Shown here: positions 1-8,104 of the stretch, in pieces | Layout: each line of letters opens with the position of its first letter | How positions within the stretch are numbered: position 1 is the first letter of the stretch | DNA from: Coriobacteriaceae bacterium | GTDB lineage: Bacteria > Actinomycetota > Coriobacteriia > Coriobacteriales > Coriobacteriaceae | Direction of reading: 5' to 3' | Length of the DNA stretch: 64,000 nt | Assembly (NCBI GenBank): GCA_015062655.1 | Contig: SUUG01000007.1 | Span: forward strand, 1-64,000 | Position numbers and translations under genes: made by a program | Notes under the pieces: generated by a model | The model's database searches: none | Seen by the model: the letters and a program-made list of their open reading frames with translations, nothing else | Told to the model about the DNA's origin: nothing

Positions 1-2
1 CG

Positions 3-1799
3 ACGACCGGCGAGGCGACCGTGGTGGTCCCCGGCACCGCCAAGGAGGGCGACAAGATCGAGGCCGACGTCACCGTCACCTACCCCGACAGCTCCACCGA
101 CACCGCCAAGGTGACCGTGACCGTCGGCAAGGCCGAGGCAACCGAGAGAACCGCCAAGGTGGTAATCTTTGTGCGCGAGGGTGATGAGGTGAGAAGGCCG
201 ACCGCCGATGAGGTCGCCGGCATCACCATGACAGTTACCCAGGACGGCGATGCGCTTGAGCACACGATTGAGGCTGACAATTGGTTCGTCTTCACTGACG
301 ATCTCGGTGGCGATACCGCATACGCCTACGATCTGACTGCGCAGGGCTTCACGGTTGTCAACTCTGACGTTACCCTGCCCAAGTGGGCGGTTGTGGGCAC
401 CTATGCCGCGCAATTGAAAGCAGCTGAGGGTGAGCTGCAGATTAATGACGGCGTTCAGACCTACTACCTCGTGCTCGACCAGGTTGACCCGAACCCTGCC
501 TATGCAGAGACCGTGGTTCCTGCCGGTGTGACCACAAATATCACGCCGACCAACGATGGCGATGAGTATCCTGAGGGCACCAAGTTCGCAATCCCGGACG
601 ACTTCACGGCTCCTGACGGCTATACCATCTCGATCGACGAGGCTAGCGGTGAGCTGTCCGTGACGGTTGCTCCTGCCGGCAAGGACGGTGCAGATCAGGA
701 AGTCGTAGAGATCCCTGTGGTGGTGACCTACGGCGACTCCGGTGCTGCTACGGACAACGTGACCGCCACTGTCAAGCTCGATAGCGACGGCGATAAAGAT
801 CCTGACGTCACCGATAAGGATGACGACAACGATAAGGTGCCGGACACCGATGAGGGCAATGACAACACCGACCCGAAGAATCCTGATTCCGACGGCGACG
901 GCGTGAGCGACAAGACCGAGAAAGACATCGACACCGACCCGACCAAACCTGACACGGACGGCGACGGTCTGGATGACGGCGAGGAGCACGGCACCGACAT
1001 CGGCGACGACGGCAAACCCGTGGTTGACGACAAGGGCGACCCCGTGATCGACAAGGACGATGCTATCGGCACCGATCCGACCGATCCTGACTCCGATGAT
1101 GACGGCGTCAACGACGGCGACGAGGTCTCCGGCGACAAGAACCCGTTCGACAACGACGGTGACGGCAAGGGCGACCCGACTGATCCGCTGAGCGATGACT
1201 CCGACGATGACGGCGTGAAAGACGGCGATGAGCTCGGTACCAAGGTGGACGAGGACGGCAAGACCGTGACCGATCCCGACCAGGACGGCGAGCCTATCAC
1301 CGACCCGAACACGGCCGACACGGATAACGACGGTCTCGATGACGGTGACGAGCTGAATCACAAGGATAAGGACGGCAATCCCGATCCGACCGATCCGACC
1401 GATCCTGACTCCGATGATGACGGCGTCAACGACGGCGACGAGGTCTCCGGCGACAAGAACCCGTTCAAGGATGACAAGTACGATCCAAACGGCAAGCCCG
1501 GTAACACCAATCCGAATGACGACGACACCGACGATGACGGAGCAAAGGACGGTGAAGAGCTGAATACTATCGTTGACGAGAACGGCAAGACGGTTAAGGA
1601 TCCTTCCGCTAAGGACAAGGTGACCAACCCGAACGTATCTGATAAGGCTCCCGCTCAGAAGCCTGCGAAGAAGGCTGAGACAAAGAAAGGGCTTCCTCAG
1701 ACAGGCGATCCTGCAAGCGCTGCCGCAGCTCTTGGTTTTGTTGGATCTGCTGCCGCACTTCTCGGTGCAGCTTTCAAGCGCCGCAAGAACGAGCGTTAG
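3..1799 (+). CDS. LPXTG-anchored surface protein with Ca2+-binding Asp-rich repeats (5' end outside window)
   Basis: The reading frame is open from the first bases, so this is the C-terminal part (about 598 residues) of a larger protein. Residues from roughly 260 to 545 are Asp/Gly/Thr-rich and repeat the thrombospondin-type-3-like pattern DxDxDGxxDxxE, which typically binds Ca2+ and stiffens cell-wall stalks. The C-terminus is a classical sortase signal: LPQTG (bases 1692-1706), a hydrophobic Ala/Gly/Leu stretch, then a KRRKNER tail. Expected location is covalently attached to peptidoglycan. A 26-codon block starting TDPTDPDSDDDG occurs twice with identical DNA (1071-1148 and 1389-1466). The upstream part (about residues 1-255) looks like beta-rich Rib/YPDG-type wall repeats, judged from AKVTVTV and YGDSG patterns. 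The ligand is unknown. Confidence 0.9.
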   Translation, partial: TTGEATVVVPGTAKEGDKIEADVTVTYPDSSTDTAKVTVTVGKAEATERTAKVVIFVREGDEVRRPTADEVAGITMTVTQDGDALEHTIEADNWFVFTDDLGGDTAYAYDLTAQGFTVVNSDVTLPKWAVVGTYAAQLKAAEGELQINDGVQTYYLVLDQVDPNPAYAETVVPAGVTTNITPTNDGDEYPEGTKFAIPDDFTAPDGYTISIDEASGELSVTVAPAGKDGADQEVVEIPVVVTYGDSGAATDNVTATVKLDSDGDKDPDVTDKDDDNDKVPDTDEGNDNTDPKNPDSDGDGVSDKTEKDIDTDPTKPDTDGDGLDDGEEHGTDIGDDGKPVVDDKGDPVIDKDDAIGTDPTDPDSDDDGVNDGDEVSGDKNPFDNDGDGKGDPTDPLSDDSDDDGVKDGDELGTKVDEDGKTVTDPDQDGEPITDPNTADTDNDGLDDGDELNHKDKDGNPDPTDPTDPDSDDDGVNDGDEVSGDKNPFKDDKYDPNGKPGNTNPNDDDTDDDGAKDGEELNTIVDENGKTVKDPSAKDKVTNPNVSDKAPAQKPAKKAETKKGLPQTGDPASAAAALGFVGSAAALLGAAFKRRKNER

Positions 1800-1820
1800 A
1801 TCTTAGGAGCACGAGCGTAA

Positions 1821-1864
1821 CTCTCGAGTACCAAAGGTAGTTCATCTACTACGGTACTCGAGAG
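1821..1864. other. Long hairpin downstream of the surface-protein gene
   Basis: A perfect 12-bp inverted repeat, CTCTCGAGTACC (1821-1832) and GGTACTCGAGAG (1853-1864), encloses a second short stem (GTAG 1837-1840 with CTAC 1846-1849). No T-run follows, so it is not a standard intrinsic terminator. It could stabilise the 3' end of the surface-protein mRNA. Confidence 0.55.
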
Positions 1865-1957
1865 AGGCGATGTCGATTCTGATGGGCTTCGGATTGGTAA
1901 CGTTCCTAGGTTTCGTAATGCGCCTTGTTTTTAACGTGCCCTAGCTGTAAGCTGCAA

Positions 1958-1991
1958 AAAAGTGACCCGCCCAACTGGACGGGTCACTTTT
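1958..1991. terminator. Intrinsic terminator (bidirectional form)
   Basis: A perfect 12-bp stem, AAAAGTGACCCG (1958-1969) with CGGGTCACTTTT (1980-1991), has a 10-nt loop, with A-run and T-run at the two ends. It can terminate either strand and closes the surface-protein transcript. Confidence 0.85.
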
Positions 1992-2098
1992 CGTTATATA
2001 CGCTCCTAGCTAAGGTGTCTAGACACTCACCGTGATGCTGCTACCGCTTTACGTAGGACAGTACAGCCAGCGGTGCGGAGCGTGCCTACCGGAAAGCG

Positions 2099-2401
2099 GT
2101 GAACAAGCCGACAGAGCTTCTGGTTGCCGAAGGTGCGCTCCATGCTGTCCGGCTGAAACAGGTGTCCAAAACCAAGCGCAAAAAGAAAATCGCCGCCGCA
2201 ATCTACGAATACCAAGCAGAGCGCGACGGCGAATGGGGCGAGATTTCATTAGATTTTGAGAATGGTACAGCAAAGATCGTCCGGCTTGGCGACTGGGATA
2301 CGATGATAACAAATCGCTTTGCGAATAAAGCAAGAGCGTATCTTCTGAATTGTGAAAATGAGAAACTGCCGAAAGAAACGCTGGTGGCTTTTGAATTATA
2401 A
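2099..2401 (+). CDS. Small hypothetical protein, probably a remnant of a mobile-element gene
   Basis: The ORF is 100 residues with a GTG start that lacks a clear ribosome site. The frame stays open upstream to a stop at 2054, so the start is uncertain and the gene may have lost its 5' end. The product is basic in the middle (KTKRKKK) and mixed alpha/beta at the C-terminus; I do not recognise the family. Base composition is far more AT-rich than the flanking chromosome and matches the two acetyltransferase genes that follow, which suggests a shared foreign origin, probably Firmicutes. It may or may not be expressed. Confidence 0.4.
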   Translation: MNKPTELLVAEGALHAVRLKQVSKTKRKKKIAAAIYEYQAERDGEWGEISLDFENGTAKIVRLGDWDTMITNRFANKARAYLLNCENEKLPKETLVAFEL

Positions 2402-2445
2402 ATAAGAAAAACCTCCGCAACTTCCATCCTGCACGGGGATGAAAA

Positions 2446-2871
2446 TTACAGCGGTTTATATTGAAATGACCGCACTTTCATAAATCCACAGCAACCGATT
2501 TCGGACAGTTTTTTGAAACCCATAGATTTGTAAAATGCAATCGTTTTTTCTGTATTGTCCGTTGCCAACTCGATCTGTCGCACATAGTGGTATCTATCCA
2601 AAATGGCTTGCAGAAGTGCGGTGCCGACACCTTTTCGCTGATGCTCCGGGTACACCAAAATATCTTGAACAAACACAATGGTATGCCCATCGCCCACGGT
2701 GCGAATGATTCCAAGAAGTTGATCATCCTTGTAAGCTGCAAGGGTCAGCATAGAGTTTTCAAACCCCTGCCGCAATACCTCGGGGTGGTCAGTATAGGCC
2801 GTCCAGCCTACACTTGCATACAGTCGTAGTATCTCCGGCTCGTTATATGTTTTGTATTCTCTAATTTCCAT
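2446..2871 (-). CDS. GNAT family N-acetyltransferase
   Basis: The 141-residue protein has a single GNAT fold. Motif A, the acetyl-CoA pyrophosphate loop, is visible as VYPEHQRKGVGTALL (about residues 78-92). The C-terminal strand/helix FYKSMGFKKL is also typical. It should transfer an acetyl group from acetyl-CoA to a small amine; the substrate cannot be read from sequence. The ATG at 2871 follows a good GGAGG site on the minus strand. The gene is AT-rich and sits in an acquired patch with a second GNAT gene. Relatives with this sequence style are common on Firmicutes mobile elements. Confidence 0.85.
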   Translation of the reverse strand: MEIREYKTYNEPEILRLYASVGWTAYTDHPEVLRQGFENSMLTLAAYKDDQLLGIIRTVGDGHTIVFVQDILVYPEHQRKGVGTALLQAILDRYHYVRQIELATDNTEKTIAFYKSMGFKKLSEIGCCGFMKVRSFQYKPL

Positions 2872-2936
2872 GTAAGTAACCTCCGTTTATTATGTATTTT
2901 GCCCATCACACTCACCATCAGATCAACCCAAAATAT

Positions 2937-3395
2937 TCAAACACTTCTATCATTCATTTTTCGCTTATATACTTCACATTCGCCTCGCCTGCCAATATAG
3001 GAGAAGCCAGCTTTTTCAGCAATGTGTTTTGTCACATTTTGCTCTGGCACACATTCAATAATGACCGACTTACCTTCTGATTCTGCTTTGTCAACAAGCT
3101 GGTTAGTAAGTGATTCTGCGTATCCTTTCCCCCATACATCACGCTTTAGAACCCATCCAATTTCCTTGCTATCAGATTCATAATCATGATAAATCACATA
3201 CCCGACAAATACACCATCCTCATCATCTACTGCATAAATCAGCGGCGATCCGAATAGCCCTGTTTTTTCCAGAAAATCCTTTGTCTGTTCAAGCGTAAAC
3301 GGTGGTTCTATATAACGCATGACTTCTTCATCAGATAAAAGCTCATATAAAGGAAGCAGGTCTTTTTCCTCAAAGCGACGAACACGTAATCCCAC
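2937..3395 (-). CDS. GNAT family N-acetyltransferase
   Basis: The 152-residue GNAT protein has the acetyl-CoA motif as KRDVWGKGYAESL (about residues 83-95) and a GFSYIGRRGEC C-terminal strand. The start is GTG at 3395, preceded by GGAGG with a 6-nt gap. The first half (YIEPPFTLEQTKDFL) resembles RimJ-like or aminoglycoside-type acetyltransferases, but the substrate is not determined. The gene is AT-rich like its neighbour at 2446-2871 and is separated from it by 65 bp, so the two probably arrived together. Confidence 0.82.
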   Translation of the reverse strand: MGLRVRRFEEKDLLPLYELLSDEEVMRYIEPPFTLEQTKDFLEKTGLFGSPLIYAVDDEDGVFVGYVIYHDYESDSKEIGWVLKRDVWGKGYAESLTNQLVDKAESEGKSVIIECVPEQNVTKHIAEKAGFSYIGRRGECEVYKRKMNDRSV

Positions 3396-3590
3396 TAAAA
3401 ACCTCCGACATCTAAATCACAACTTCAACCCACTACTATCCAAATCACTAACTCAACCCTAACGCAAAACATCTAATCCGACCGCAGCGATTGATATGTT
3501 CTGATAGAGCGATTTTTGCGGTCAAATCTACCCTCCGGCGCAGATGGCAAAATGCCCGAAATGCCCGGAAACACGGTGCTTTTTCGGCAG
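3396..3590. other. AT-rich to GC-rich transition, no gene seen
   Basis: Composition switches from the AT-rich patch back to chromosomal GC here. A weak inverted repeat, GACCGCA (3480-3486) and TGCGGTC (3517-3523), is present. I see no ORF with a ribosome site. This is a plausible right boundary of the acquired segment. Confidence 0.4.
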
Positions 3591-4835
3591 TCAGTCCTTT
3601 ACCCGTGACATCAAGACTACCGTCTCGACATGCGCCGTGTGCGGGAACATGTCCACGGGTGTCAGGCGCTCGAGGCGGTAGCCGCCGCGGGCGAGCTCGG
3701 CCAGATCGCGCTCCTGGGTCACGGGGTTGCAGCTGATGTACACGATGCGCCGCGGCGCGAGGGCGACGGCGGCCGCGAGGAATTCCGGTGTGGACCCGGC
3801 GCGGGGCGGGTCGAGGGCGAGCACGTCCACGCGCTCGCTGCGCTCGGCCGCGCGGCGCAGGTGGGCCGTCGCGTCCTCAGCGATGAAGGACGCCTGCCCG
3901 GCGAGCCCGTTGACCTCGGCGTTGCGCCGCGCATCCTCGATGCCGGCAGCGTTGCGCTCGACCCCGATGAGGCGCGCGCCCACGCCCCGGTCGACCGCAT
4001 CGCGCAGGGCGCACAGGCCGATGGTCCCGCTGCCGCAGTAGGCGTCGAGCAGCACGTCGCCCTCTTGCAGGTCCATGCCCTCGATCGCGATGCGGTACAG
4101 CGTCTCGGTCTGATCCGGGTTCGTCTGGTAGAACGCGCCGGGGGAGATCTCGAACGTGCAGCCGAGCAGCCGGTCGCGCATGCGCGGGGCACCCGCCCAG
4201 ATGCGGGTCTCGCTGCCGAGGATCGCGTTCGTGACCCGTGGGTTCACGTTTTGCGCGATGGTGGTGAGGCGCGGGCTGATGCCCTGCAGGCGCTCGATGA
4301 ACTCCTCACGCCGTGGGACGTCGCCCTGGGCGGTGACCACGGTGAGCAGGCCCTCGTCGGTGCGCCACCCGAGGCGGAGCACGGCGTAGCGCAGGTGGCC
4401 GCGGCGGGTGTCCTCGTCGTAGGCGGGGACGCGGCAGGCCTCGGCGGCGCGCGCCACCTCGGTGAGGATCTCGCGGGCGCCCGGCGCCTCGACGGGGCAG
4501 CCGGGGATCTCGATGATCTGATGGGTGCCGCGGGCGAAAAGACCGCAGCGCACTTGGCCGTGCGGGCCGGGGGCGAAGGGCGTGGTGGCCTTGTGGCGGA
4601 AGCCGCGGGGGCTCGGCAGCTTGCCGGCCGCGGCGGTGCCGCCCATGCCAACGACCGGGTCGATCGCGATATCCCAGCCCGTCCGCTCGAACAGCGGGCC
4701 GAACAGCTCCTCCATGGCGGCCTGCTTGCGCGCGAGCTGCTTGCGGTAGGGGAGGCCGAGGTGCTCGCATCCGCCGCATTCGCGCATGACGGGGCAGGGG
4801 CCCGCCGTATCGGTCTGTCGTCTCCTCGTCGTCAT
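3591..4835 (-). CDS. rlmD: 23S rRNA (uracil-C5)-methyltransferase, RlmD/TrmA family
   Basis: The 414-residue enzyme methylates C5 of a uridine, most likely U1939 of 23S rRNA, using SAM. The iron-sulfur ligands are visible near the N-terminus (CPVMRECGGC, Cys-x5-Cys-x2-Cys), with a fourth Cys in IPGCPVE. The SAM loop is DAYCGSGTIGL. The substrate-binding DPPRAG, catalytic Cys in YISCNPVTQERDL and the terminal VDMFPHTAHVETV block are intact. The start at 4835 (MTTRRRQ) was chosen because conservation begins there; the upstream extension is GC-rich low complexity. The N-terminal TRAM domain of longer homologues is missing. No operon partner. Confidence 0.9.
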   Translation of the reverse strand: MTTRRRQTDTAGPCPVMRECGGCEHLGLPYRKQLARKQAAMEELFGPLFERTGWDIAIDPVVGMGGTAAAGKLPSPRGFRHKATTPFAPGPHGQVRCGLFARGTHQIIEIPGCPVEAPGAREILTEVARAAEACRVPAYDEDTRRGHLRYAVLRLGWRTDEGLLTVVTAQGDVPRREEFIERLQGISPRLTTIAQNVNPRVTNAILGSETRIWAGAPRMRDRLLGCTFEISPGAFYQTNPDQTETLYRIAIEGMDLQEGDVLLDAYCGSGTIGLCALRDAVDRGVGARLIGVERNAAGIEDARRNAEVNGLAGQASFIAEDATAHLRRAAERSERVDVLALDPPRAGSTPEFLAAAVALAPRRIVYISCNPVTQERDLAELARGGYRLERLTPVDMFPHTAHVETVVLMSRVKD

Positions 4836-5238
4836 GGGGACATTGTAGCGTCTGGCCGGGCGCGGGGTCCGTGCGGCGGGGCCCTGGGGCTGCGGGCGGC
4901 AGCCTCTGGGGCGGGGCGCGGGGCTCGCGCGACGAGTCCCGTGACGAACCCCCGCCACCGCGATCGCGTGCCCCCGCGACGAACCCCGCGACTCCGGCCG
5001 CGTACCCCCGCAGCGCGGCCGGAGCCCCCGCACCGCCCCCGTTCGACTGAATCAAACCCACCGGTTTCGTCTGTTTTCTAGAGCTTCAACCCCTTTGGAC
5101 CGCCAATTACCGCTCCCCCGCGCACGTTGGGCGAAAGCACAACAGATTTCGAGGTTCTTGCAGGTAGCCTGAACACACAGACATGCCGACTGCCCGCAGG
5201 AGGCCTTGCGCGCCGCCGCGGGCGAGAAGGAGGTAACG
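4836..5238. other. Intergenic region, GC-rich low complexity
   Basis: The region lies between two divergent genes. Bases 4850-5040 contain short degenerate repeats of the type CGACGAACCCCGCGAC and look non-coding. Bases 5050-5225 have lower GC and should hold both promoters, although I see no convincing -35/-10 pair. A strong ribosome site, AAGGAGG, ends just before 5239. Confidence 0.5.
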
Positions 5239-7305
5239 ATGGGTGCGCCCAAGACCGGCAATGTAAGGAACGTGGTGCTCGTAGGCCAAGGCGGGGTGGG
5301 CAAGACCTCGCTCGCGGAGGCCATGCTCCACCTATCCGGCAAGACCGCCCGCCTGGGCGGGCATGACGGCACCAAGCCGACCCTCGATTACGACGCCGAG
5401 GAGGTCAAGCGCGAGTTCTCCATCTCGACCGCCATCGCGCCGATCGACTGGAAGGGCGCCCGCATCAACGTGCTCGACGCCCCCTGCTACCCCGACTTCA
5501 TCGGCGACGCCTACGCCGCGATGAGCGTCGTCGAGGCCGCGATCTTCGTGGTCGACGCCGCGGCGGGGCCCCAGTCCACCACCGTGAAGCTGTGGTACGC
5601 GGCCGAGGACCTGCGCCTCGCCCGCTCCGTGTTCATCAACCGCATCGACCGCCCGGACGCCGACTACGACGCCTGCCTCGACCTGCTCCGCGAGCGCTTC
5701 GGCATGCGCCTCGGCGCCGTGACCCTGCCCTGGGGCACCGGTGAGGATTTCAACGGCATCATCGACATCGTCCGCATGAAGGCGCGCCGCTGCGAGGGCG
5801 TCGAGCAGACCGAGTTCGAGATCCCCGAGGAGTACCGCGCCGCCGCCGAGGCCGCGCACGAGACCCTCACCGAGCTCGTGGCCGAGGCCGACGACGATCT
5901 TATGGAGAGGTACCTCGAGGGCGAGACGCTCACCCAGGCCGAGATCGAGGGCCTCATGGCCAAGGCGATCGCCAAGCGCCTGTTCGTCCCCGTCTTCGTG
6001 GGCAGCTGCATCAAGGAGCAGGGCGTCAACTCCCTGATGGACGACATCGCCTCCTATTTCCCCGCACCCACCGACTACGGCGAGATGCCGCTCATCGACG
6101 GCGGCACGCTGAAGATCTCCTCCGAGGACGACCGCCCGGTGGCCTTCGTCTTCAAGACGCTGAACGACCCCTCCCAGGGCCGCCTCTCCTTCATCAAGGT
6201 CATCACGGGCACCGTCGAGCCCGGCCTCGAGCTCGTGAACGCGCGCACGCGCAAGGGCGAGCGCCTGGCGCACCTGAACGTCATGTGCGGGCGCGACATG
6301 ACCGAGGTCGGCCACGCCTACGCCGGCGACATCGTGGTGGTGCCCAAGCTCTCCGCCGAGACCGGCGACACCCTCTCGGTCTCGGGCAAGGTCGAGGCCG
6401 CGGCCTTCCGTTTCCCCAACTCCCAGTACCGCATCGCCATCGAGGCCGAGAACCGCGGTGACGAGGAGAAGCTCTTCACCTTCATCGACAAGGCCTGCCA
6501 GGCCGATCCCACGATGCGCATCGAGCGCGATGAGGAGACGGGGCAGACCATCATCTCCGCGGTGGGCGAGGCCCAGGTCAGCGTCCTGCTCAACCGCCTG
6601 GAGGACCGCACCAAGGTCGAGGCGCACATCGTGCCGCTCAGGATCCCCTACCGCGAGACGATCCGCCGCGTGGCGAGCGCCCAGGGCCGCCACAAGAAGC
6701 AGACCGGCGGCGCGGGACAGTTCGGCGACTGCCACCTGCGCGTCGAGCCGCTGCTCGACGGCGAGGACTACGAGTTCGTCGACGAGGTCGTGGGCGGGCG
6801 CATCCCGCGTGCGCTGATCCCGGCCGTCGACCGCGGCGTGCAGGAGGCCATGCGCGACGGCGTGATCGCCGGCTACCCGCTGACGGGCGTGCGCGTGGCC
6901 TGCTACGACGGGTCCTACCACCCGGTCGACTCCAATGAGATGGCCTTCCGCGCCGCGGCGCGCATCGCGCTCAGGAAGGCCTGCGCCGAGGCCGACCCGG
7001 TGGTGCTCGAGCCCATGCGCGACATCACGGTCACCATCCCGGAGAGCTACGCCGGCGCCGTGATGGGCGACGTCTCCGCCTCGCGCGGCCGCGTGACCGG
7101 CATGGACACCAACGAGCGCGGCGACACGGTGGTCAAGGCGACCGTCCCCTACGCGGAGCTCACCGATTACGCGACGCGCCTGCGCTCGCTCACGCGCGGC
7201 AACGGCGACTTCGAGATGGAGCCCGCGGGCTACGAGCAGGTCCCCTATGACGTGCAGAAGCATCTCGTGGAGTTCTACGAGGAGAGCCGCGTGCAGGGAC
7301 GATAG
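5239..7305 (+). CDS. EF-G-like translational GTPase with altered G3 motif
   Basis: The 688-residue protein has the full EF-G domain order: GTPase domain, beta-barrel domain II (about 300-380), domain III, domain IV (GGAGQFGDCHLRVEP) and domain V (RDITVTIPESYAG... SRGRVTGMD). It belongs to the EF-G-like/FusA2 group rather than canonical EF-G. G1 is GQGGVGKTS. G3, normally DxPG, reads DAPC (residues 80-83, bases 5476-5487), with the usual catalytic His position replaced by Tyr. G4 is NRID instead of NKxD. ATG 5239 follows AAGGAGG. It may act in ribosome rescue or recycling or be regulatory; GTPase activity is uncertain because of the G3 change. Confidence 0.85.
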   Translation: MGAPKTGNVRNVVLVGQGGVGKTSLAEAMLHLSGKTARLGGHDGTKPTLDYDAEEVKREFSISTAIAPIDWKGARINVLDAPCYPDFIGDAYAAMSVVEAAIFVVDAAAGPQSTTVKLWYAAEDLRLARSVFINRIDRPDADYDACLDLLRERFGMRLGAVTLPWGTGEDFNGIIDIVRMKARRCEGVEQTEFEIPEEYRAAAEAAHETLTELVAEADDDLMERYLEGETLTQAEIEGLMAKAIAKRLFVPVFVGSCIKEQGVNSLMDDIASYFPAPTDYGEMPLIDGGTLKISSEDDRPVAFVFKTLNDPSQGRLSFIKVITGTVEPGLELVNARTRKGERLAHLNVMCGRDMTEVGHAYAGDIVVVPKLSAETGDTLSVSGKVEAAAFRFPNSQYRIAIEAENRGDEEKLFTFIDKACQADPTMRIERDEETGQTIISAVGEAQVSVLLNRLEDRTKVEAHIVPLRIPYRETIRRVASAQGRHKKQTGGAGQFGDCHLRVEPLLDGEDYEFVDEVVGGRIPRALIPAVDRGVQEAMRDGVIAGYPLTGVRVACYDGSYHPVDSNEMAFRAAARIALRKACAEADPVVLEPMRDITVTIPESYAGAVMGDVSASRGRVTGMDTNERGDTVVKATVPYAELTDYATRLRSLTRGNGDFEMEPAGYEQVPYDVQKHLVEFYEESRVQGR

Positions 7306-7398
7306 GGTCCTCGTGCGGGTTTCGTGCGCCTGGCGTGTGCGAAATCCGCATCTTCCTAACTTCGCCGATGGGAATGCAGGATTTGGGCACCGCCATAG

Positions 7399-7416
7399 TA
7401 TCCTCGCAGGAGGATA
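7399..7416. promoter_or_regulatory. Short perfect inverted repeat, possible operator
   Basis: TATCCTC (7399-7405) and GAGGATA (7410-7416) form a 7-bp perfect inverted repeat with a 4-nt gap, about 90 bp upstream of the HTH gene. It could be a protein-binding site; there is no other support. Confidence 0.3.
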
Positions 7417-7507
7417 GAGTTATCGGAGATGTGATGCGCAGTTGGCAATATGCGTGTTACCATAGTGAGTTGTTCGCCGGTCCACGCATTGCGCCTGATG
7501 GGAATGG

Positions 7508-7945
7508 ATGAAGATGACGCGTACAAACAGTAGGAAGACCTACGACGCAGAGACGCGTCGGCGTGCGGTGAAGGTGCTGGCCTCCGGCTCCTGCCACCGG
7601 GCACTTGCTGGCGCCCTGGGGCTTCCCGAGGCGACGGCGCGCCAGTGGGCGCGCGCGTACGCGGTGGGCGGTGCCGCCGCGGTGATGAATGCAGGCAAGA
7701 CGCATCGGATCTACCCATATGAGCTCAAGCTCTCCGTGGTGAAGGACCGCTTCGAGGGCGGCAAGTCCGTGCGGGACGTCATGATCAAATACGGGGTCCC
7801 GAGCGAGTCCTCGGTGAAGACCTGGTGCCGCCGGTACAAGGAGCGCGGCCCCGAGGCGCTGATCGACCGCCCGCGCGGCCGCAAGCCGAAGAAGCGCACC
7901 GAGGAGAAGGCGGACGAGCGCGCCGACGGGCGCTCGGCGGAGTGA
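7508..7945 (+). CDS. Helix-turn-helix protein related to IS3-type transposase OrfA
   Basis: The 145-residue protein has two HTH segments (RRAVKVLASGSCHRALAGALG and KLSVVKDRFEGGKSVRDVM...) followed by the WCRRYKERGPEAL signature typical of IS3/IS150 OrfA. The C-terminus is a charged Arg/Lys/Glu tail. No OrfB (DDE integrase) follows and no terminal inverted repeats flank it. It is therefore either a fossil of an insertion sequence or a domesticated DNA-binding protein. Codon usage matches the chromosome, which favours long residence. ATG 7508 or 7514 are both possible; neither has a strong ribosome site. Confidence 0.7.
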   Translation: MKMTRTNSRKTYDAETRRRAVKVLASGSCHRALAGALGLPEATARQWARAYAVGGAAAVMNAGKTHRIYPYELKLSVVKDRFEGGKSVRDVMIKYGVPSESSVKTWCRRYKERGPEALIDRPRGRKPKKRTEEKADERADGRSAE

Positions 7946-7970
7946 GACGTCATACATATGTATATGCGCC

Positions 7971-8005
7971 GCGGGGCCGCGATCCGAAAGCGATCGCGAC
8001 CCCGC
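7971..8005 (+). terminator. Probable intrinsic terminator
   Basis: GCGGGGCCGCGATC (7971-7984) pairs with GATCGCGACCCCGC, leaving a 7-nt loop and a single mismatch. It is followed by a short T-run (CGCGTTT). It closes the HTH gene. Confidence 0.6.
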
Positions 8006-8104
8006 GCGTTTGAGCGGCCCCGAGCTTTTCTGCCGGGCGGCCGCGGGGGCGTGCGTCTCAATGATATGATGTGCGGAGTTCACACGGCCATATAGGAGGC
8101 TTCT

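Noticed and set aside
3630..5081. 483-codon plus-strand ORF opposite rlmD
   Set aside because: Antisense shadow of rlmD; no recognisable domain, and it extends into low-complexity intergenic DNA.
5332..7263. 643-codon minus-strand ORF opposite the EF-G-like gene
   Set aside because: It is an antisense shadow of a high-GC coding frame; its composition is His/Ala/Val/Gly-rich nonsense and no ribosome site is present.
7508..7945. Complete IS3 insertion sequence
   Set aside because: No OrfB, no terminal inverted repeats and no target duplication around the gene.
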